A stretch of 34,220 nucleotides of DNA from Rhodoplanes roseus (GCF_003258865.1 NZ_NPEX01000039.1:1-34220); one strand, 5' to 3'; positions 1 through 8,352 are shown, counted from the stretch's first letter. A program made the numbers and translations. Notes: generated by a model from the sequence alone, not told the origin.

Positions 1-738
1 GCGGCCGGCCCCGCCGTGCAGATCCGCGGCCTCTACAAGTGGTTCGGCGAGTTCCAGGTGCTGGCCGACGTCGACCTCGCGGTGGCGCGCGGCGAGCGCA
101 TCGTCATCTGCGGGCCGTCCGGCTCCGGCAAGTCGACCCTGATCCGCTGTATCAACGCGCTGGAGCCGTTCCAGCGCGGCTCCATCGTGGTCGACGGGGT
201 GAGCGTCACCGACGATCTCAAGCGCATCGACGAGGTGCGCCGCGAGGTCGGCATGGTGTTCCAGCAGTTCAACCTGTTCCCGCACCTCACGGTTCTTCAG
301 AACTGCACATTGGCTCCCATTCATGTGCGGAAAATGCCGCGCAAGGAGGCCGAGGAGATCGCCATGCGCTACCTCGCCCGGGTGCGCATCCCGGAGCAGG
401 CCAACAAGTATCCGGCGCAGCTCTCCGGCGGCCAGCAGCAGCGCGTCGCCATCGCGCGCGCCCTGTGCATGAGCCCGAAGATCATGATGTTCGACGAGCC
501 GACCTCGGCGCTCGACCCCGAGATGGTCAAGGAAGTGCTCGACACCATGGTGTCGCTCGCTCAGGACGGCATGACCATGCTGTGCGTCACCCACGAGATG
601 GGCTTCGCCCGCCAGGTCGCCGACCGCGTCGTCTTCATGGACGCCGGCCAGATCGTCGAGATCAACACCCCGGCCGAGTTCTTCACCACGCCCCGCCACG
701 AGCGGACCAAGCTGTTCCTCGGGCAGATTTTGGGGTGA
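1..738 (+). CDS. aapP: Amino-acid ABC transporter ATP-binding protein, AapP-like (5' partial)
   Basis: This is the cytoplasmic ATPase of a polar amino-acid importer, which would work with a periplasmic binding protein and two permeases encoded upstream of the window. All ABC signatures are present: Walker [10 protein letters not shown] near residue 35, the Q-loop in [10 protein letters not shown], the signature LSGGQQQ, Walker B IMMFDEP and the switch histidine in VTHEMGF. The residues around the signature ([22 protein letters not shown]) resemble rhizobial AapP, the general L-amino-acid permease ATPase, more than E. coli GlnQ. A GTG at 16 could start the protein, but the frame is open to base 1 (AAGPA before it), so the true start is probably outside the window. 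It converges on the HepT gene with only 17 bases between them and no clear terminator. Family assignment is firm; the exact substrate is inferred. Confidence 0.9.
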   Translation, partial: AAGPAVQIRGLYKWFGEFQVLADVDLAVARGERIVICGPSGSGKSTLIRCINALEPFQRGSIVVDGVSVTDDLKRIDEVRREVGMVFQQFNLFPHLTVLQNCTLAPIHVRKMPRKEAEEIAMRYLARVRIPEQANKYPAQLSGGQQQRVAIARALCMSPKIMMFDEPTSALDPEMVKEVLDTMVSLAQDGMTMLCVTHEMGFARQVADRVVFMDAGQIVEINTPAEFFTTPRHERTKLFLGQILG

Positions 739-755
739 GGTGCGCGGGTGGCGTA

Positions 756-1247
756 TCAGCCTCGCCCGGCGGCTCGGAGGCGATCGAGAAGCGCGGTGAC
801 GTCGGACCTAAACTGCTCGAAGGCAGGCCCCGTCTGCGTGGCTCGCTCCAGGACGATCCCGACATCCAGGACGAAGCCGTAGGAGTTGCGCTGGCGATGC
901 CGGAAGGCGCGCAGGCGATCCAGGGCGGCGAAGCAGGTCTCGGAGATCACCGCGTCGCGGACGCCCGGGAACGGATGTGACATCCGCTTCAGCAGCGAGG
1001 CATGCCAGCTTTCGCTGCGCTCGATCCGCGCGCCGTCGATCTCGGCCGCGATCAGGCCCATGATGCGCTCGCAGCCCGTGTAGATTTTCTCCACCCCTGA
1101 CGCGAGGCCCTGGACGGCCAGCCAGGTCCACGCCGGGTCGGTTCCTTCGCGGGCCTCGCGGACCAGCGTCACGCCGGCTTCGAGCAGCCCGACCTCGCGG
1201 GCGACGTCGGCGAGCTCGTTCTCGATGTCAACGCAGGTCCCGCGCAT
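756..1247 (-). CDS. HepT-like HEPN-domain toxin (putative ribonuclease)
   Basis: A 163-residue, mostly helical protein encoded directly after, and overlapping by 20 bases, a MNT-type nucleotidyltransferase. That arrangement defines MntA/HepT (type VII) toxin-antitoxin systems, in which the HEPN protein cleaves RNA and is inactivated by AMPylation from the partner. The C-terminal region carries the segment LRAFRHRQRNSYGFVLD, which resembles the HEPN R-x4-6-H-x-Y region of HepT-like proteins, where relatives as I recall them read FRHxxRHxYGF. Here the position expected to be the second histidine is asparagine (RNSY), so catalytic competence is uncertain. An alternative R-x5-H (RLRAFRH) lies just before it. 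The ATG at 1247 lies inside the end of mntA, which suggests translational coupling. Membership is inferred from context plus motif; the family is fairly sure, the activity is not. Confidence 0.72.
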   Translation of the reverse strand: MRGTCVDIENELADVAREVGLLEAGVTLVREAREGTDPAWTWLAVQGLASGVEKIYTGCERIMGLIAAEIDGARIERSESWHASLLKRMSHPFPGVRDAVISETCFAALDRLRAFRHRQRNSYGFVLDVGIVLERATQTGPAFEQFRSDVTALLDRLRAAGRG

Positions 1248-1593
1248 CGACCGCGTCCCGCATGAGGCGCTCGACCTTGTGGGGCGGAACCTCGTCCAGA
1301 TAGATCACGTCGAAGCGGAATCCGCCGAGGCAGTCCTCCACCGAGCCCTCGATCGCGTATTTCAGGTCGGGCGGGCAGGCGGTGACGAGGAGGTCGATGT
1401 CGGACGCGGGACCGAACCGGTCGGCGGCGAGTGAGCCGATGACCCTCGCCGTCACGCCGCGTGCCGCGAGCATGTCGCAGGCGGCGCGCGCCCGCTCGAT
1501 GGCCACGGACCGCCTGACAGCGGTTTCGGCCTTGGCCGGAGCAGCGGGCGGGGTTGGTTCTGCGCGCACGATCGCGCTCCGGGTGGCGAGCAT
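1228..1593 (-). CDS. MntA-like nucleotidyltransferase antitoxin
   Basis: A small minimal nucleotidyltransferase of the polymerase-beta fold. The sequence GSLAADRFGPASDID matches the GS-x10-D-x-D signature exactly, giving the two metal-binding aspartates; a further candidate acidic residue lies in FDVIYLD. In characterised type VII systems this protein transfers AMP to tyrosine residues of the HEPN toxin and so neutralises it. The downstream HEPN gene overlaps by 20 bases. The start is ambiguous: ATG at 1593, GTG at 1602 and an internal GTG are all possible, and no strong Shine-Dalgarno is visible. An AT-rich TTATAT lies immediately upstream on this strand and could be a -10 element for a short leader. 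The N-terminal 40 residues (Ala/Arg-rich) are not conserved-looking and may be partly untranslated. Confidence 0.75.
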   Translation of the reverse strand: MLATRSAIVRAEPTPPAAPAKAETAVRRSVAIERARAACDMLAARGVTARVIGSLAADRFGPASDIDLLVTACPPDLKYAIEGSVEDCLGGFRFDVIYLDEVPPHKVERLMRDAVDARDLR

Positions 1594-1671
1594 GACGGCC
1601 ACGATATAAGCGTGCCGGCGCTCTACATCAACGTCGGCGTGCGGTCCGCCCCGGGCGTGCCGTCGCCGCGC

Positions 1672-2520
1672 TCACTCCCTCCCGGTCGCGATCGGCAGGT
1701 CGCCGCGGCCGGCCCATTCGGTCCAGGAGCCGTCGTAGAGGGCGACCGGGTCGCGGCCCAGCGTGTGGAGGGCGATCCACAGCACGGCGGCCGAGACGCC
1801 GGAGCCGCAGGTGGTCAGCACCGGCTTTTCCAGGTCGACGCCGCCGGCCGCGAAGGCGGCGCGCAGCTCGTCGGCGGGCCGCAGCGTGCCGTCGCGCACC
1901 AGGGCGGCGTGCGGCACGTTGAGCGAGCCCGGGATGTGGCCGGACGGCAGGCCCTTGCGCGGCTCCGGCGCCTCGCCGGTGAAGCGATCGGCGGCGCGGG
2001 CGTCGACCACCTGGGCGCTGTTCTCGGCCAGGGTCTTCTGCACGCGGGCGACGTCGGCGACGAGGTCGGGCGGGGTCTTCACCGCGAAGGTCCTGGCCGG
2101 ACGCGACACCGGGCCTTGCTCCACCGGCCGGGCCTCGGCCAGCCAGCGCGGCAAGCCGCCCTCGAGCACGAACACGTTCTCGGCGCCGAACAGCCGGAAC
2201 GTCCACCAGACGCGGGGGGCCGAGAACAGGCCGATGCCGTCGTACACGACGATGGTGTCGCGCTCGGAGATGCCCATGGCGCCGACGGCCGTCGCGAACT
2301 CGTCCGCCGTCGGCAACATGTGGGGCAGGGACGTCGTCCGGTCGGCGACGGCGTTGATGTCGAAGCGCAGCGCGCCCGGCACGTGGCCGGCCAGATACTC
2401 GGCCTCGGCGTCGCGGTTCTGGGTCGGCAGATAGTAGGACGCGTCGAGCACCACGAGATCGGGCGCGCCGAGCTTTTGGGCGAGCCAGGCGGTGGAGACG
2501 AGCGGGGAACGGTCGGTCAT
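1672..2520 (-). CDS. sseA: 3-mercaptopyruvate sulfurtransferase (two-domain rhodanese)
   Basis: A 282-residue tandem rhodanese, the usual length for SseA. The enzyme moves sulfur from 3-mercaptopyruvate to a thiol acceptor or cyanide in the cytoplasm. The N-terminal structural rhodanese domain covers about residues 7-135 and the catalytic domain about 155-280. The active-site loop CGSGVSA begins at Cys238 and has the mercaptopyruvate-type CG(S/T)G pattern instead of the CRKG of thiosulfate rhodanese. The ATG at 2520 is chosen over one 30 bases upstream because homology starts at about this point and AGGAT lies about 10 bases before it. It is divergent from the DUF3096 gene and near cysteine synthase, so the neighbourhood is weakly sulfur-related. 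Confidence 0.9.
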   Translation of the reverse strand: MTDRSPLVSTAWLAQKLGAPDLVVLDASYYLPTQNRDAEAEYLAGHVPGALRFDINAVADRTTSLPHMLPTADEFATAVGAMGISERDTIVVYDGIGLFSAPRVWWTFRLFGAENVFVLEGGLPRWLAEARPVEQGPVSRPARTFAVKTPPDLVADVARVQKTLAENSAQVVDARAADRFTGEAPEPRKGLPSGHIPGSLNVPHAALVRDGTLRPADELRAAFAAGGVDLEKPVLTTCGSGVSAAVLWIALHTLGRDPVALYDGSWTEWAGRGDLPIATGRE

Positions 2521-2732
2521 GGCGGTGGTGATCCTGCGGGCAGGCCGCACCGATCGGCGATCGGCGCGGCTCCGTCATACCCCCGCGCCGGCGCCGCATC
2601 AAATCGCCGTCGTCGCGGACGGGACGAGGCCGGCCTCAATTTATGCAGAATCGAATGAACACGGTCGGTGGTATCGCGTTGTCGGGACGGCACCCCCGCA
2701 CGTCCTCCACCGATCCTGCTTCGGAGCCCATC

Positions 2733-2888
2733 ATGACCTTCACGGCCGCCCATATCTCTCCGTTCGTCGCCCTGCTGGCCGGCATCCTCATCCTGATCAT
2801 GCCGCGACTGTTGAACTTCATCGTCGCGATCTACCTGATCATCATCGGCCTGGTCGGGCTCAACGCGATCTATCACTTCATCCGGTGA
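2733..2888 (+). CDS. DUF3096 small membrane protein
   Basis: A 51-residue protein that is almost entirely hydrophobic, with two closely spaced transmembrane segments (FVALLAGILILIMP, and FIVAIYLIIIGLVGL). It matches the DUF3096 type of small alphaproteobacterial inner-membrane protein in length and in the pattern LLAGILILIMPRLLNFIVAI. Function is unknown. The upstream reading frame extends back to 2643 but those residues are polar and unlike the family, so the ATG at 2733 is preferred. It stands alone between divergent sseA and the repeat at 2930. Confidence 0.75.
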   Translation: MTFTAAHISPFVALLAGILILIMPRLLNFIVAIYLIIIGLVGLNAIYHFIR

Positions 2889-2929
2889 GGCGGACTTGTC
2901 CCGCCTTCGAGTCTCTATCCGGCCTCGTC

Positions 2930-3020
2930 CTGAGAAGCGGCCGAAGGCCGCGTCTCGAAGGGCGGGGGTGGCCTCATGGTTCGAGACGCGCTCCTGACGG
3001 AGCGCTCCTCACCATGAGGA
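2930..3020. repeat. Imperfect palindromic repeat element (REP-like)
   Basis: Nested inverted repeats: GCGGCC/GGCCGC around 2938-2952, then CCTCATGGT (2972-2980) pairing with ACCATGAGG (3011-3019), with an inner GCGCTCC (2988-2994) pairing with GGAGCGC (2999-3005) around a TGAC loop. The motif of TCTCGAAGGG followed by a second CATGG-containing palindrome resembles dispersed intergenic palindromes of Rhizobiales genomes. It lies just downstream of the cysteine synthase stop codon (minus strand) and downstream of DUF3096, so as RNA it could also act as a bidirectional terminator or 3' stabiliser. That role is inference. Confidence 0.65.
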
Positions 3021-3046
3021 GCGAGCGAAATGTGCTGGTTCGCCTT

Positions 3047-4084
3047 TCACGCGTTGATGAACGGCACCGTGATGCGCGACGGGCGGATCAGCCACTCCGG
3101 GACCGGGATGCTCTTGCTGCGCAAAAACTCCGGATCGAACAGGCGCGACTGATAGCGGGTGCCGGAGTCGCACAGGATCGTCACGATGGTCTTGCCGGGC
3201 CCGAGCTCCCGGGCGAGCCGGATCGCACCGGCGATGTTGACGCCGGACGAGCCGCCGAGGCACAGGCCCTCGTCCTTGATCAGGTCGAACAGCAGTGGGA
3301 TCGCCTCCTGGTCGGGAATCTGGAAGGCGAGGTCGATCGGCGCGTCCTCGAGATTCCTGGTGATGCGACCCTGGCCGATCCCCTCGGTGATCGACGAGCC
3401 CTCCGCCTTCAGCACCCCGGTCGTGTAGTAGGAGTACAGCGCGGCCCCGCGCGGATCGGCGAGCGCGATCTTGACGTCCCGGCTCTTCGCCTTCAGCGCC
3501 ATGCCGACGCCGGCCAGCGTGCCGCCGGTGCCGACCGCGCTGACGAAGCCGTCGATGCGGCCGCCCGTCTGCTCCCAGATCTCCGGACCGGTGGTGCGGA
3601 TGTGGCCCTCGCGGTTGGCGACGTTGTCGAACTGGTTGGCCCAGATCGCGCCGTTCGGCTCGGTCGCCGCCAGCTCGGCGGCGAGCCGGCCGGAGATCTT
3701 CACGTAGTTGTTCGGGTTGGCGTAGGGCACGGCCGGCACCTCGACCAGCTCGGCCCCGAAGGCGCGCAGCGTGTCCTTCTTCTCCTGGCTCTGCGTCTCC
3801 GGAATCACGATGACGGTGCGGAAGCCGAGCGCGTCGGCCACCATGGCGAGGCCGATGCCGGTGTTGCCGGCCGTGCCCTCGACGATGACGCCGCCCGGCT
3901 TCAGGGTGCCGCGCGCGATCGCGTCCTCGATGATGAACAGCGCGGCGCGGTCCTTCACGGACTGGCCCGGGTTCATGAACTCGGCTTTTCCCAAAATCGT
4001 GCAGCCGGTCTGCTGCGACGCGCGCTTCAGCTTGATCAGCGGCGTGTTGCCGATCGCGCGCGTCACGTCTTCGCGTATCTGCAT
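3047..4084 (-). CDS. cysK: Cysteine synthase A (O-acetylserine sulfhydrylase family)
   Basis: A PLP enzyme of 345 residues that makes cysteine from O-acetylserine and sulfide. The Schiff-base lysine is Lys44 in NPGQSVKDRA, the substrate loop is EGTAGNTGIGLA (about 69-80), and the phosphate-binding loop is GTGGT at 185-189. The substrate loop has TAGNTG instead of the common TSGNTG, as in a subgroup of alphaproteobacterial CysK and some cystathionine beta-synthase-like proteins, so a beta-synthase side activity cannot be excluded. The protein is slightly longer than E. coli CysK (323). The ATG at 4084 is chosen because GGAG sits about 8 bases upstream and the extra residues of a longer frame look non-conserved. 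It is divergent from an Rrf2-family regulator, a family that in many bacteria includes cysteine-synthesis regulators. Confidence 0.9.
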   Translation of the reverse strand: MQIREDVTRAIGNTPLIKLKRASQQTGCTILGKAEFMNPGQSVKDRAALFIIEDAIARGTLKPGGVIVEGTAGNTGIGLAMVADALGFRTVIVIPETQSQEKKDTLRAFGAELVEVPAVPYANPNNYVKISGRLAAELAATEPNGAIWANQFDNVANREGHIRTTGPEIWEQTGGRIDGFVSAVGTGGTLAGVGMALKAKSRDVKIALADPRGAALYSYYTTGVLKAEGSSITEGIGQGRITRNLEDAPIDLAFQIPDQEAIPLLFDLIKDEGLCLGGSSGVNIAGAIRLARELGPGKTIVTILCDSGTRYQSRLFDPEFLRSKSIPVPEWLIRPSRITVPFINA

Positions 4085-4167
4085 GCTGTCTCCGTTCGGC
4101 AAGGCGGGCTCTCCGTTCTGAAGCAGGTTTTTAGCCCGCCGGAGCACCGGGGGTCTGGAGAAAAGCT

Positions 4168-4221
4168 GACCCTATTTCGGGTCGTCCGGGCAATCCTCGT
4201 CTCCGCCGCGATCGGATCGCG
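4168..4221. promoter_or_regulatory. Inverted repeats in the cysK/rrf2 divergent intergenic region
   Basis: Two perfect short dyads lie between divergent cysK and the Rrf2 gene: GACCC(N6)GGGTC at 4168-4183 and CGCGATC-G-GATCGCG at 4207-4221. Both are well placed to be operators for autoregulation by the Rrf2 protein or for control of cysK. No experimental or family-specific consensus can be matched from the sequence alone. Confidence 0.35.
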
Positions 4222-4259
4222 CATTGACGGGCGCCGACTCTCGCAATATACGAAGTTAC

Positions 4260-4724
4260 ATGAGACGTGACGGGCGCCTTTCGGGGGTTCTCCATGTGCT
4301 GCTGCACATGGCGGAGCAGCGCGGTCCGGTGACCTCCGAGGTCCTGGCCAAGGCCATGCAGACCAACCCGGTGGTGATCCGGCGGATCATGGCCGGCCTG
4401 CGAGAGCGTGGGCTGGTGCGGTCCGGCAAGGGGCACGGCGGCGGCTGGACGCTGGCGCGGGACCTTTCCGCCGTCACGCTGCGCGACGTCTACGAGGCGC
4501 TCGGTCGTCCGTCGCTGTTCGCCATCGGCAACCGTGCCGAGGCGCCCGCCTGCCTGGTCGAGCAGGCCGTCAATGGCGCCCTCGACCGGGTTCTCCACGA
4601 CGCCGAGGCGCTGCTGCTGGCGCGGCTCGGCGAGATCACGCTCGCGGCGTTGAGCGCCGACGTCCACGGGCGCCTCGGTCGTTGCAGTGGCGCCCACACA
4701 ACGGAGAGTCCGGATGTCACTTGA
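4260..4724 (+). CDS. Rrf2 family transcriptional regulator
   Basis: A 154-residue winged-helix regulator. The N-terminus [17 protein letters not shown] and the recognition region [25 protein letters not shown], followed by the wing GKGHGGGW, are typical of Rrf2. The three-cysteine cluster that binds an iron-sulfur cluster in IscR, NsrR and RsrR is absent; only two scattered cysteines are visible (PACLVEQ and near the C-terminus), so it fits the YwnA-like cluster-free branch. ATG at 4260 is chosen because family homology begins exactly there. The 3' end overlaps the following methyltransferase by 11 bases, so the two are almost certainly co-transcribed and translationally coupled. The likely target is its own operon and perhaps cysK. 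Confidence 0.88.
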   Translation: MRRDGRLSGVLHVLLHMAEQRGPVTSEVLAKAMQTNPVVIRRIMAGLRERGLVRSGKGHGGGWTLARDLSAVTLRDVYEALGRPSLFAIGNRAEAPACLVEQAVNGALDRVLHDAEALLLARLGEITLAALSADVHGRLGRCSGAHTTESPDVT

Positions 4725-5415
4725 ACCGGCCCCGGCCGACGTCCTCGCCGCCTTCGAGGATCCCGAGAAGGTCGCCCGCTACATGGAGGGACCCACCCGC
4801 TTCGTGCCCGGCTATGGCGATCTCCACCGCATGACCGGGGTTCTCCTGGCCGAGCGGGCCCCCCGCGACGCGACCGTGCTGGTGCTCGGCGCCGGCGGCG
4901 GGCTCGAGCTGAAGGCGATGGCGGAGGCCCATCCGGCGTGGCGCTTCGTCGGCGTCGATCCGGCCGCCGAGATGCTGCGGCTGGCCGAGCGCACGCTCGG
5001 ACCGCTCGCGGCGCGGGTGCAGCTCGTCCAGGGATACATCGACGCCGCGCCGGAGGGGCCGTTCGACGCCGCGACCTGCCTGCTGACGCTGCATTTCCTC
5101 GACGCCGACGAGCGCCGCCGCACGCTCGGCGAGATCCGGCGGCGGCTGACGCCGGGGGCGCCGTTCGTCGCCGCTCACTCCAGCTTTCCCCAAAATCCCG
5201 CCGAGCGACCGCTCTGGTTGTCGCGCTATGCGGCGTTCGCGATCGCAGCGGGCGCCGAGCCGGAGCTCACCGAGAACGCGCGCAAGGTCGTCGAGGCCGC
5301 TCTGATGCTGTTCGATCCGGCGCAGGACGAGGCCATCCTGAAGGCCGCCGGCTTCTCCGGCGTGAACCTGTTCTACGCGGCCTTCACGTGGCGCGGCTGG
5401 GTGGCCTACGCCTGA
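4714..5415 (+). CDS. Class I SAM-dependent methyltransferase
   Basis: A 233-residue cytoplasmic methyltransferase. Motif I is [17 protein letters not shown] (about residues 50-66), motif II acidic residue is in [11 protein letters not shown], and motif IV region is [12 protein letters not shown]. The substrate is not predictable. The start ATG at 4714 follows GGAGA by 6-7 bases and lies within the end of the Rrf2 gene. Genes of this methyltransferase type next to small regulators are often detoxification or metabolite-modification enzymes, but that is only context. It converges on the photolyase gene with 12 bases between them. Confidence 0.85.
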   Translation: MSLEPAPADVLAAFEDPEKVARYMEGPTRFVPGYGDLHRMTGVLLAERAPRDATVLVLGAGGGLELKAMAEAHPAWRFVGVDPAAEMLRLAERTLGPLAARVQLVQGYIDAAPEGPFDAATCLLTLHFLDADERRRTLGEIRRRLTPGAPFVAAHSSFPQNPAERPLWLSRYAAFAIAAGAEPELTENARKVVEAALMLFDPAQDEAILKAAGFSGVNLFYAAFTWRGWVAYA

Positions 5416-5427
5416 CGCCGCCTGGGC

Positions 5428-6903
5428 TCATGGCCGCTTCGTCACGGCCAGCGCCGCGAGCGCCCGCTCGCGGGCGATCTTGTGATCGACCAGCGGCACG
5501 GGATAGTCGGTCCCGAGCGTCACGCCGGCGGTTCTCAGCTCCGGCGTCGCAGCGAACGGCGCGTGGACGAACTTGGCTGGAACGCCGCGCAGCTCCGGGA
5601 CCCATCGCTTCACATAGGCGCCGTCGGGATCGAATTTTTCTCCCTGCAGCACCGGATTGAAGATGCGGAAATACGGGGCCGCATCGGCGCCGGAGCCGGC
5701 GACCCACTGCCAGCTCGCCGGGTTGTTGGCCGGATCGGCGTCGACCAGCGTGTCCCAGAACCAGCGCTCGCCCTCGCGCCAGTCGATCAGCAGATGCTTC
5801 ACCAGGAACGAGGCGACCACCATGCGGACGCGGTTGTGCATGTATCCGGTGGTCCACAGCTCGCGCATGCCGGCGTCGACGATCGGGTAGCCGGTTTTTC
5901 CGCGCTGCCAGGCGTGCAGGGCAGACGGATCGCTGCGCCACGGGAACGCGTCGAAGCGCGGCTGATAGTTCTCGGTCGCGAGCCGCGGATGGTGGGCGAG
6001 CAGGTGGTACGAGAACTCGCGCCACACCAGCTCGGCGATGAACTTGTCGACATCCTGTGCGGTCGCGCGGCCCGCCTCGCGGGCCACCAGCGCCGCGTGA
6101 AACACCTGGAACGGGCTGATCTCGCCGAAGCGCAGATGCGGCGACAGGCGCGACGTCCCGATGCGGTCCGGCCGGTCGCGGTCGCTGGCGTAGCCGGCGA
6201 GGGCGCGGTCCAGGAAGGCGGCGAGCTTCTCCTGCGCGGCGGCCTCGCCACGGGTCCAGACGGCCGGGAAGCCGGCCGCCCAGTCGGGGGCGCGGGGCTC
6301 GAGCGCCCAGTCGTCGAGCGCCTCGGATCGGAGTCCCGCGACGCCCGGCATCGCCCCGGGCGCCGGTAGGGGCGGGCGCGGCGCCGGCCGGGCCAGCAGG
6401 GCGCGCAGGAACGGGGTGAACACGCCGAACGGCCCGCCGGCCTTGGTGCGCACCTGGTCCGGCTCGGCCAGCAGGCCGGCCTGGAACGTGCCCACCGCGA
6501 TGCCCTGTGACGCGAGGTCGGCCGCGAGGGCGGCGTCGACTACCGCCTCGGCCGGCGCGTAGCGCCGGTTCCATACCACCTCGGCCGCGCTGCTCTCGCG
6601 GACCAGATCGGGGATCACCCGGGCGGCCGGCCCGTGCCGCAGCAGCAGCGTCACTCCGCGCGTCCCGAGCGAATGGGCGAGCGAGCGCAACGCGCCGGCG
6701 AGCCACCAGCGGCTCGCCGCCCCGGGCGGCCGGACCCCGGGGCTCTCCTCGTCGCGGACCCAGACGGCGACCACGGGCCGGCCCGAGGCCGCGGCGGCCG
6801 ACAGGGCCGGGTGGTCCGATACCCGCAGGTCGTCGCGAAACCACACGACGACCGGGGTGGCGGACCGGGACGACGACGAAGGGGACGACGACGAAGGGCT
6901 CAT
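5428..6903 (-). CDS. phrB: Deoxyribodipyrimidine photo-lyase (class I CPD photolyase)
   Basis: A 491-residue DNA-repair flavoprotein that uses blue light to split cyclobutane pyrimidine dimers. The N-terminal alpha/beta antenna domain (about 17-150) begins VVVWFRDDLRVSDHPAL. The C-terminal helical FAD domain contains the hallmark runs KFIAELVWREFSYHLL, KTGYPIVDAGMRELW, GYMHNRVRMVVASFLVKHL and NNPASWQWVAGSG. The length is close to typical PhrB (470-490), with a short Ser-rich start. Several conserved tryptophans of the electron-transfer chain are present. ATG at 6903 is the first in the frame before the antenna domain. It is monocistronic, transcribed toward the methyltransferase and divergent from the diguanylate cyclase. 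Confidence 0.95.
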   Translation of the reverse strand: MSPSSSSPSSSSRSATPVVVWFRDDLRVSDHPALSAAAASGRPVVAVWVRDEESPGVRPPGAASRWWLAGALRSLAHSLGTRGVTLLLRHGPAARVIPDLVRESSAAEVVWNRRYAPAEAVVDAALAADLASQGIAVGTFQAGLLAEPDQVRTKAGGPFGVFTPFLRALLARPAPRPPLPAPGAMPGVAGLRSEALDDWALEPRAPDWAAGFPAVWTRGEAAAQEKLAAFLDRALAGYASDRDRPDRIGTSRLSPHLRFGEISPFQVFHAALVAREAGRATAQDVDKFIAELVWREFSYHLLAHHPRLATENYQPRFDAFPWRSDPSALHAWQRGKTGYPIVDAGMRELWTTGYMHNRVRMVVASFLVKHLLIDWREGERWFWDTLVDADPANNPASWQWVAGSGADAAPYFRIFNPVLQGEKFDPDGAYVKRWVPELRGVPAKFVHAPFAATPELRTAGVTLGTDYPVPLVDHKIARERALAALAVTKRP

Positions 6904-7013
6904 GGGGCTCGGTCTCTGCGGATCGGCTCGGGGCGCGGCTGAGGCGAAGGGCGGCCAGGGTCCACACCTATACGAGCGGGCGCGCCGAAGAGATCCCCCA
7001 GCATGCGACCGAT

Positions 7014-7029
7014 GTAACGGTTCGGTTAC
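7014..7029. promoter_or_regulatory. Inverted repeat in the phrB/diguanylate cyclase intergenic region
   Basis: GTAAC(N6)GTTAC sits in the 192-base region between divergent phrB and the diguanylate cyclase gene, about 70 bases before the latter. It is a possible regulator-binding site. The family of regulator cannot be told from this. Confidence 0.25.
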
Positions 7030-7095
7030 CGTATCCTGCCGACTGGCCGGTACTATTCCGGACCTTCACGACTTGTTGGGCCGGGTGCTGTAGCC

Positions 7096-8352
7096 GTGAA
7101 CGACGGCCGCACCTTTGTTCTGCACTCGGACTCCGGGCCCATGACCGTCGACGTCAACACGCTGTTTCTCGTCACGATCTATGTCGAGGCCATCCTCGGA
7201 CTGCTGCTGCTGTTCGCCTGGATGCAGAACTCGGCCATCCAGGCGGTCGCGTGGTGGGGCGGGGCACATCTGCTGCGGGCCGGCTCCATCACGCTGTTCG
7301 GCATGTACGGCAGCTGGCCGGACATGATCACCATCGACCTGGCCAACGCCATCCTGCTCACCTCCTTCGCCGTGACCTGGACGGGGGCGCGCGTGTTCGA
7401 CGGGCGCCGGCCGCTGCCGCTCGCCATGATCGCCGGCGCCGCGCTGTGGCTGATCGGCACCCATTTCGCCTTCACCCAGGGCAAGATGGAGCTGCGCGCC
7501 CTGGTCAGCGCCGGCATCATCGCGGCCTATACCTGGCTCACCGCGGCCGAGTTCTGGCGCGGCCGCGCCGAGCCGCTGGTGTCGCGGCTGCCGGCGACGT
7601 TCCTGCTGTTCGCGCACGGCGCGTTGTTCCTGCTGCGCACCCCGCTCTCGGCGCTGCTGCCGTGGTCGCCGACCAACCAGGTGTTCGGCAGCGTGTGGCT
7701 GACGGTGCTGAGCTCCGAGGCGCTGCTGTTCTCCATCTCGATCGCCTTCATCCTGCTGGCGATGGCGAAGGAGCGCACCGAGTACCGGCACAAGACCGCC
7801 TCGATGGTCGACCTGCTCACCGGCATCGCCAACCGACGCGGCTTCCTCAACGAATGCGAGACGGTGGCGCGCCGCCAGGCCGAGGAGCCGCGCCTCACCG
7901 CCGTGCTGCTCGCCGACCTCGACAAGTTCAAGTCGATCAACGACCGCTTCGGCCACGCCGTCGGCGACAAGGTCCTGGAGGTCTTCGCCGACACGACCGG
8001 CCGCACCGTCCGGCCGTCCGACGTGATCGGCCGCCTCGGCGGCGAGGAGTTCGCCGCCGTGCTGTACGACATCGGCCGTGAGCGGGCGCTGCTGATGGCC
8101 GAGGACATCCGCTCGCGCTTCGCCGATGGCGCCAGCCTGGTCGAGGGGCGGCCCATCAACGCCACGGTCTCGATCGGCATGGTGTTGTCGGAGGACCCGG
8201 TGCTCGACGTGCCGAAGCTGCTGCGCCACGCCGACCAGGCGCTCTACCGCGCCAAGGAACGCGGCCGCAACCGCGTCGAGATCGCGACGCTCGACCAGCG
8301 CAAGTCGGGTTCGTCGCCCCCGAGCAGCGACTACGCCATCGACGCGGCGTGA
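7096..8352 (+). CDS. Membrane-anchored diguanylate cyclase (GGDEF)
   Basis: Synthesises cyclic di-GMP from two GTP. The first ~220 residues hold about six hydrophobic segments (for example LVTIYVEAILGLLLLFAW and LLFSISIAFILLAMA), an integral-membrane sensor of no named family that I recognise. The catalytic GGDEF domain covers about residues 235-400 and has an intact GGEEF at 315-319 and DLDKFKSINDRFGH. The allosteric inhibitory I-site RxxD is present as RPSD (306-309), exactly five residues before GGEEF, so product feedback inhibition is expected. There is no EAL domain. The start is either this GTG or the ATG at 7141; neither has a strong ribosome-binding site. thiL follows after 58 bases. 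Confidence 0.92.
   Translation: MNDGRTFVLHSDSGPMTVDVNTLFLVTIYVEAILGLLLLFAWMQNSAIQAVAWWGGAHLLRAGSITLFGMYGSWPDMITIDLANAILLTSFAVTWTGARVFDGRRPLPLAMIAGAALWLIGTHFAFTQGKMELRALVSAGIIAAYTWLTAAEFWRGRAEPLVSRLPATFLLFAHGALFLLRTPLSALLPWSPTNQVFGSVWLTVLSSEALLFSISIAFILLAMAKERTEYRHKTASMVDLLTGIANRRGFLNECETVARRQAEEPRLTAVLLADLDKFKSINDRFGHAVGDKVLEVFADTTGRTVRPSDVIGRLGGEEFAAVLYDIGRERALLMAEDIRSRFADGASLVEGRPINATVSIGMVLSEDPVLDVPKLLRHADQALYRAKERGRNRVEIATLDQRKSGSSPPSSDYAIDAA

Noticed and set aside
1612-2658. A 348-codon frame antisense to sseA
   Set aside because: Gly/Arg/His-rich shadow of the sulfurtransferase gene.
2492-4270. A 592-codon plus-strand frame covering DUF3096 and cysK
   Set aside because: It runs antisense to cysK with Arg/Asp/His-rich composition and no family match; cysK has every expected motif.
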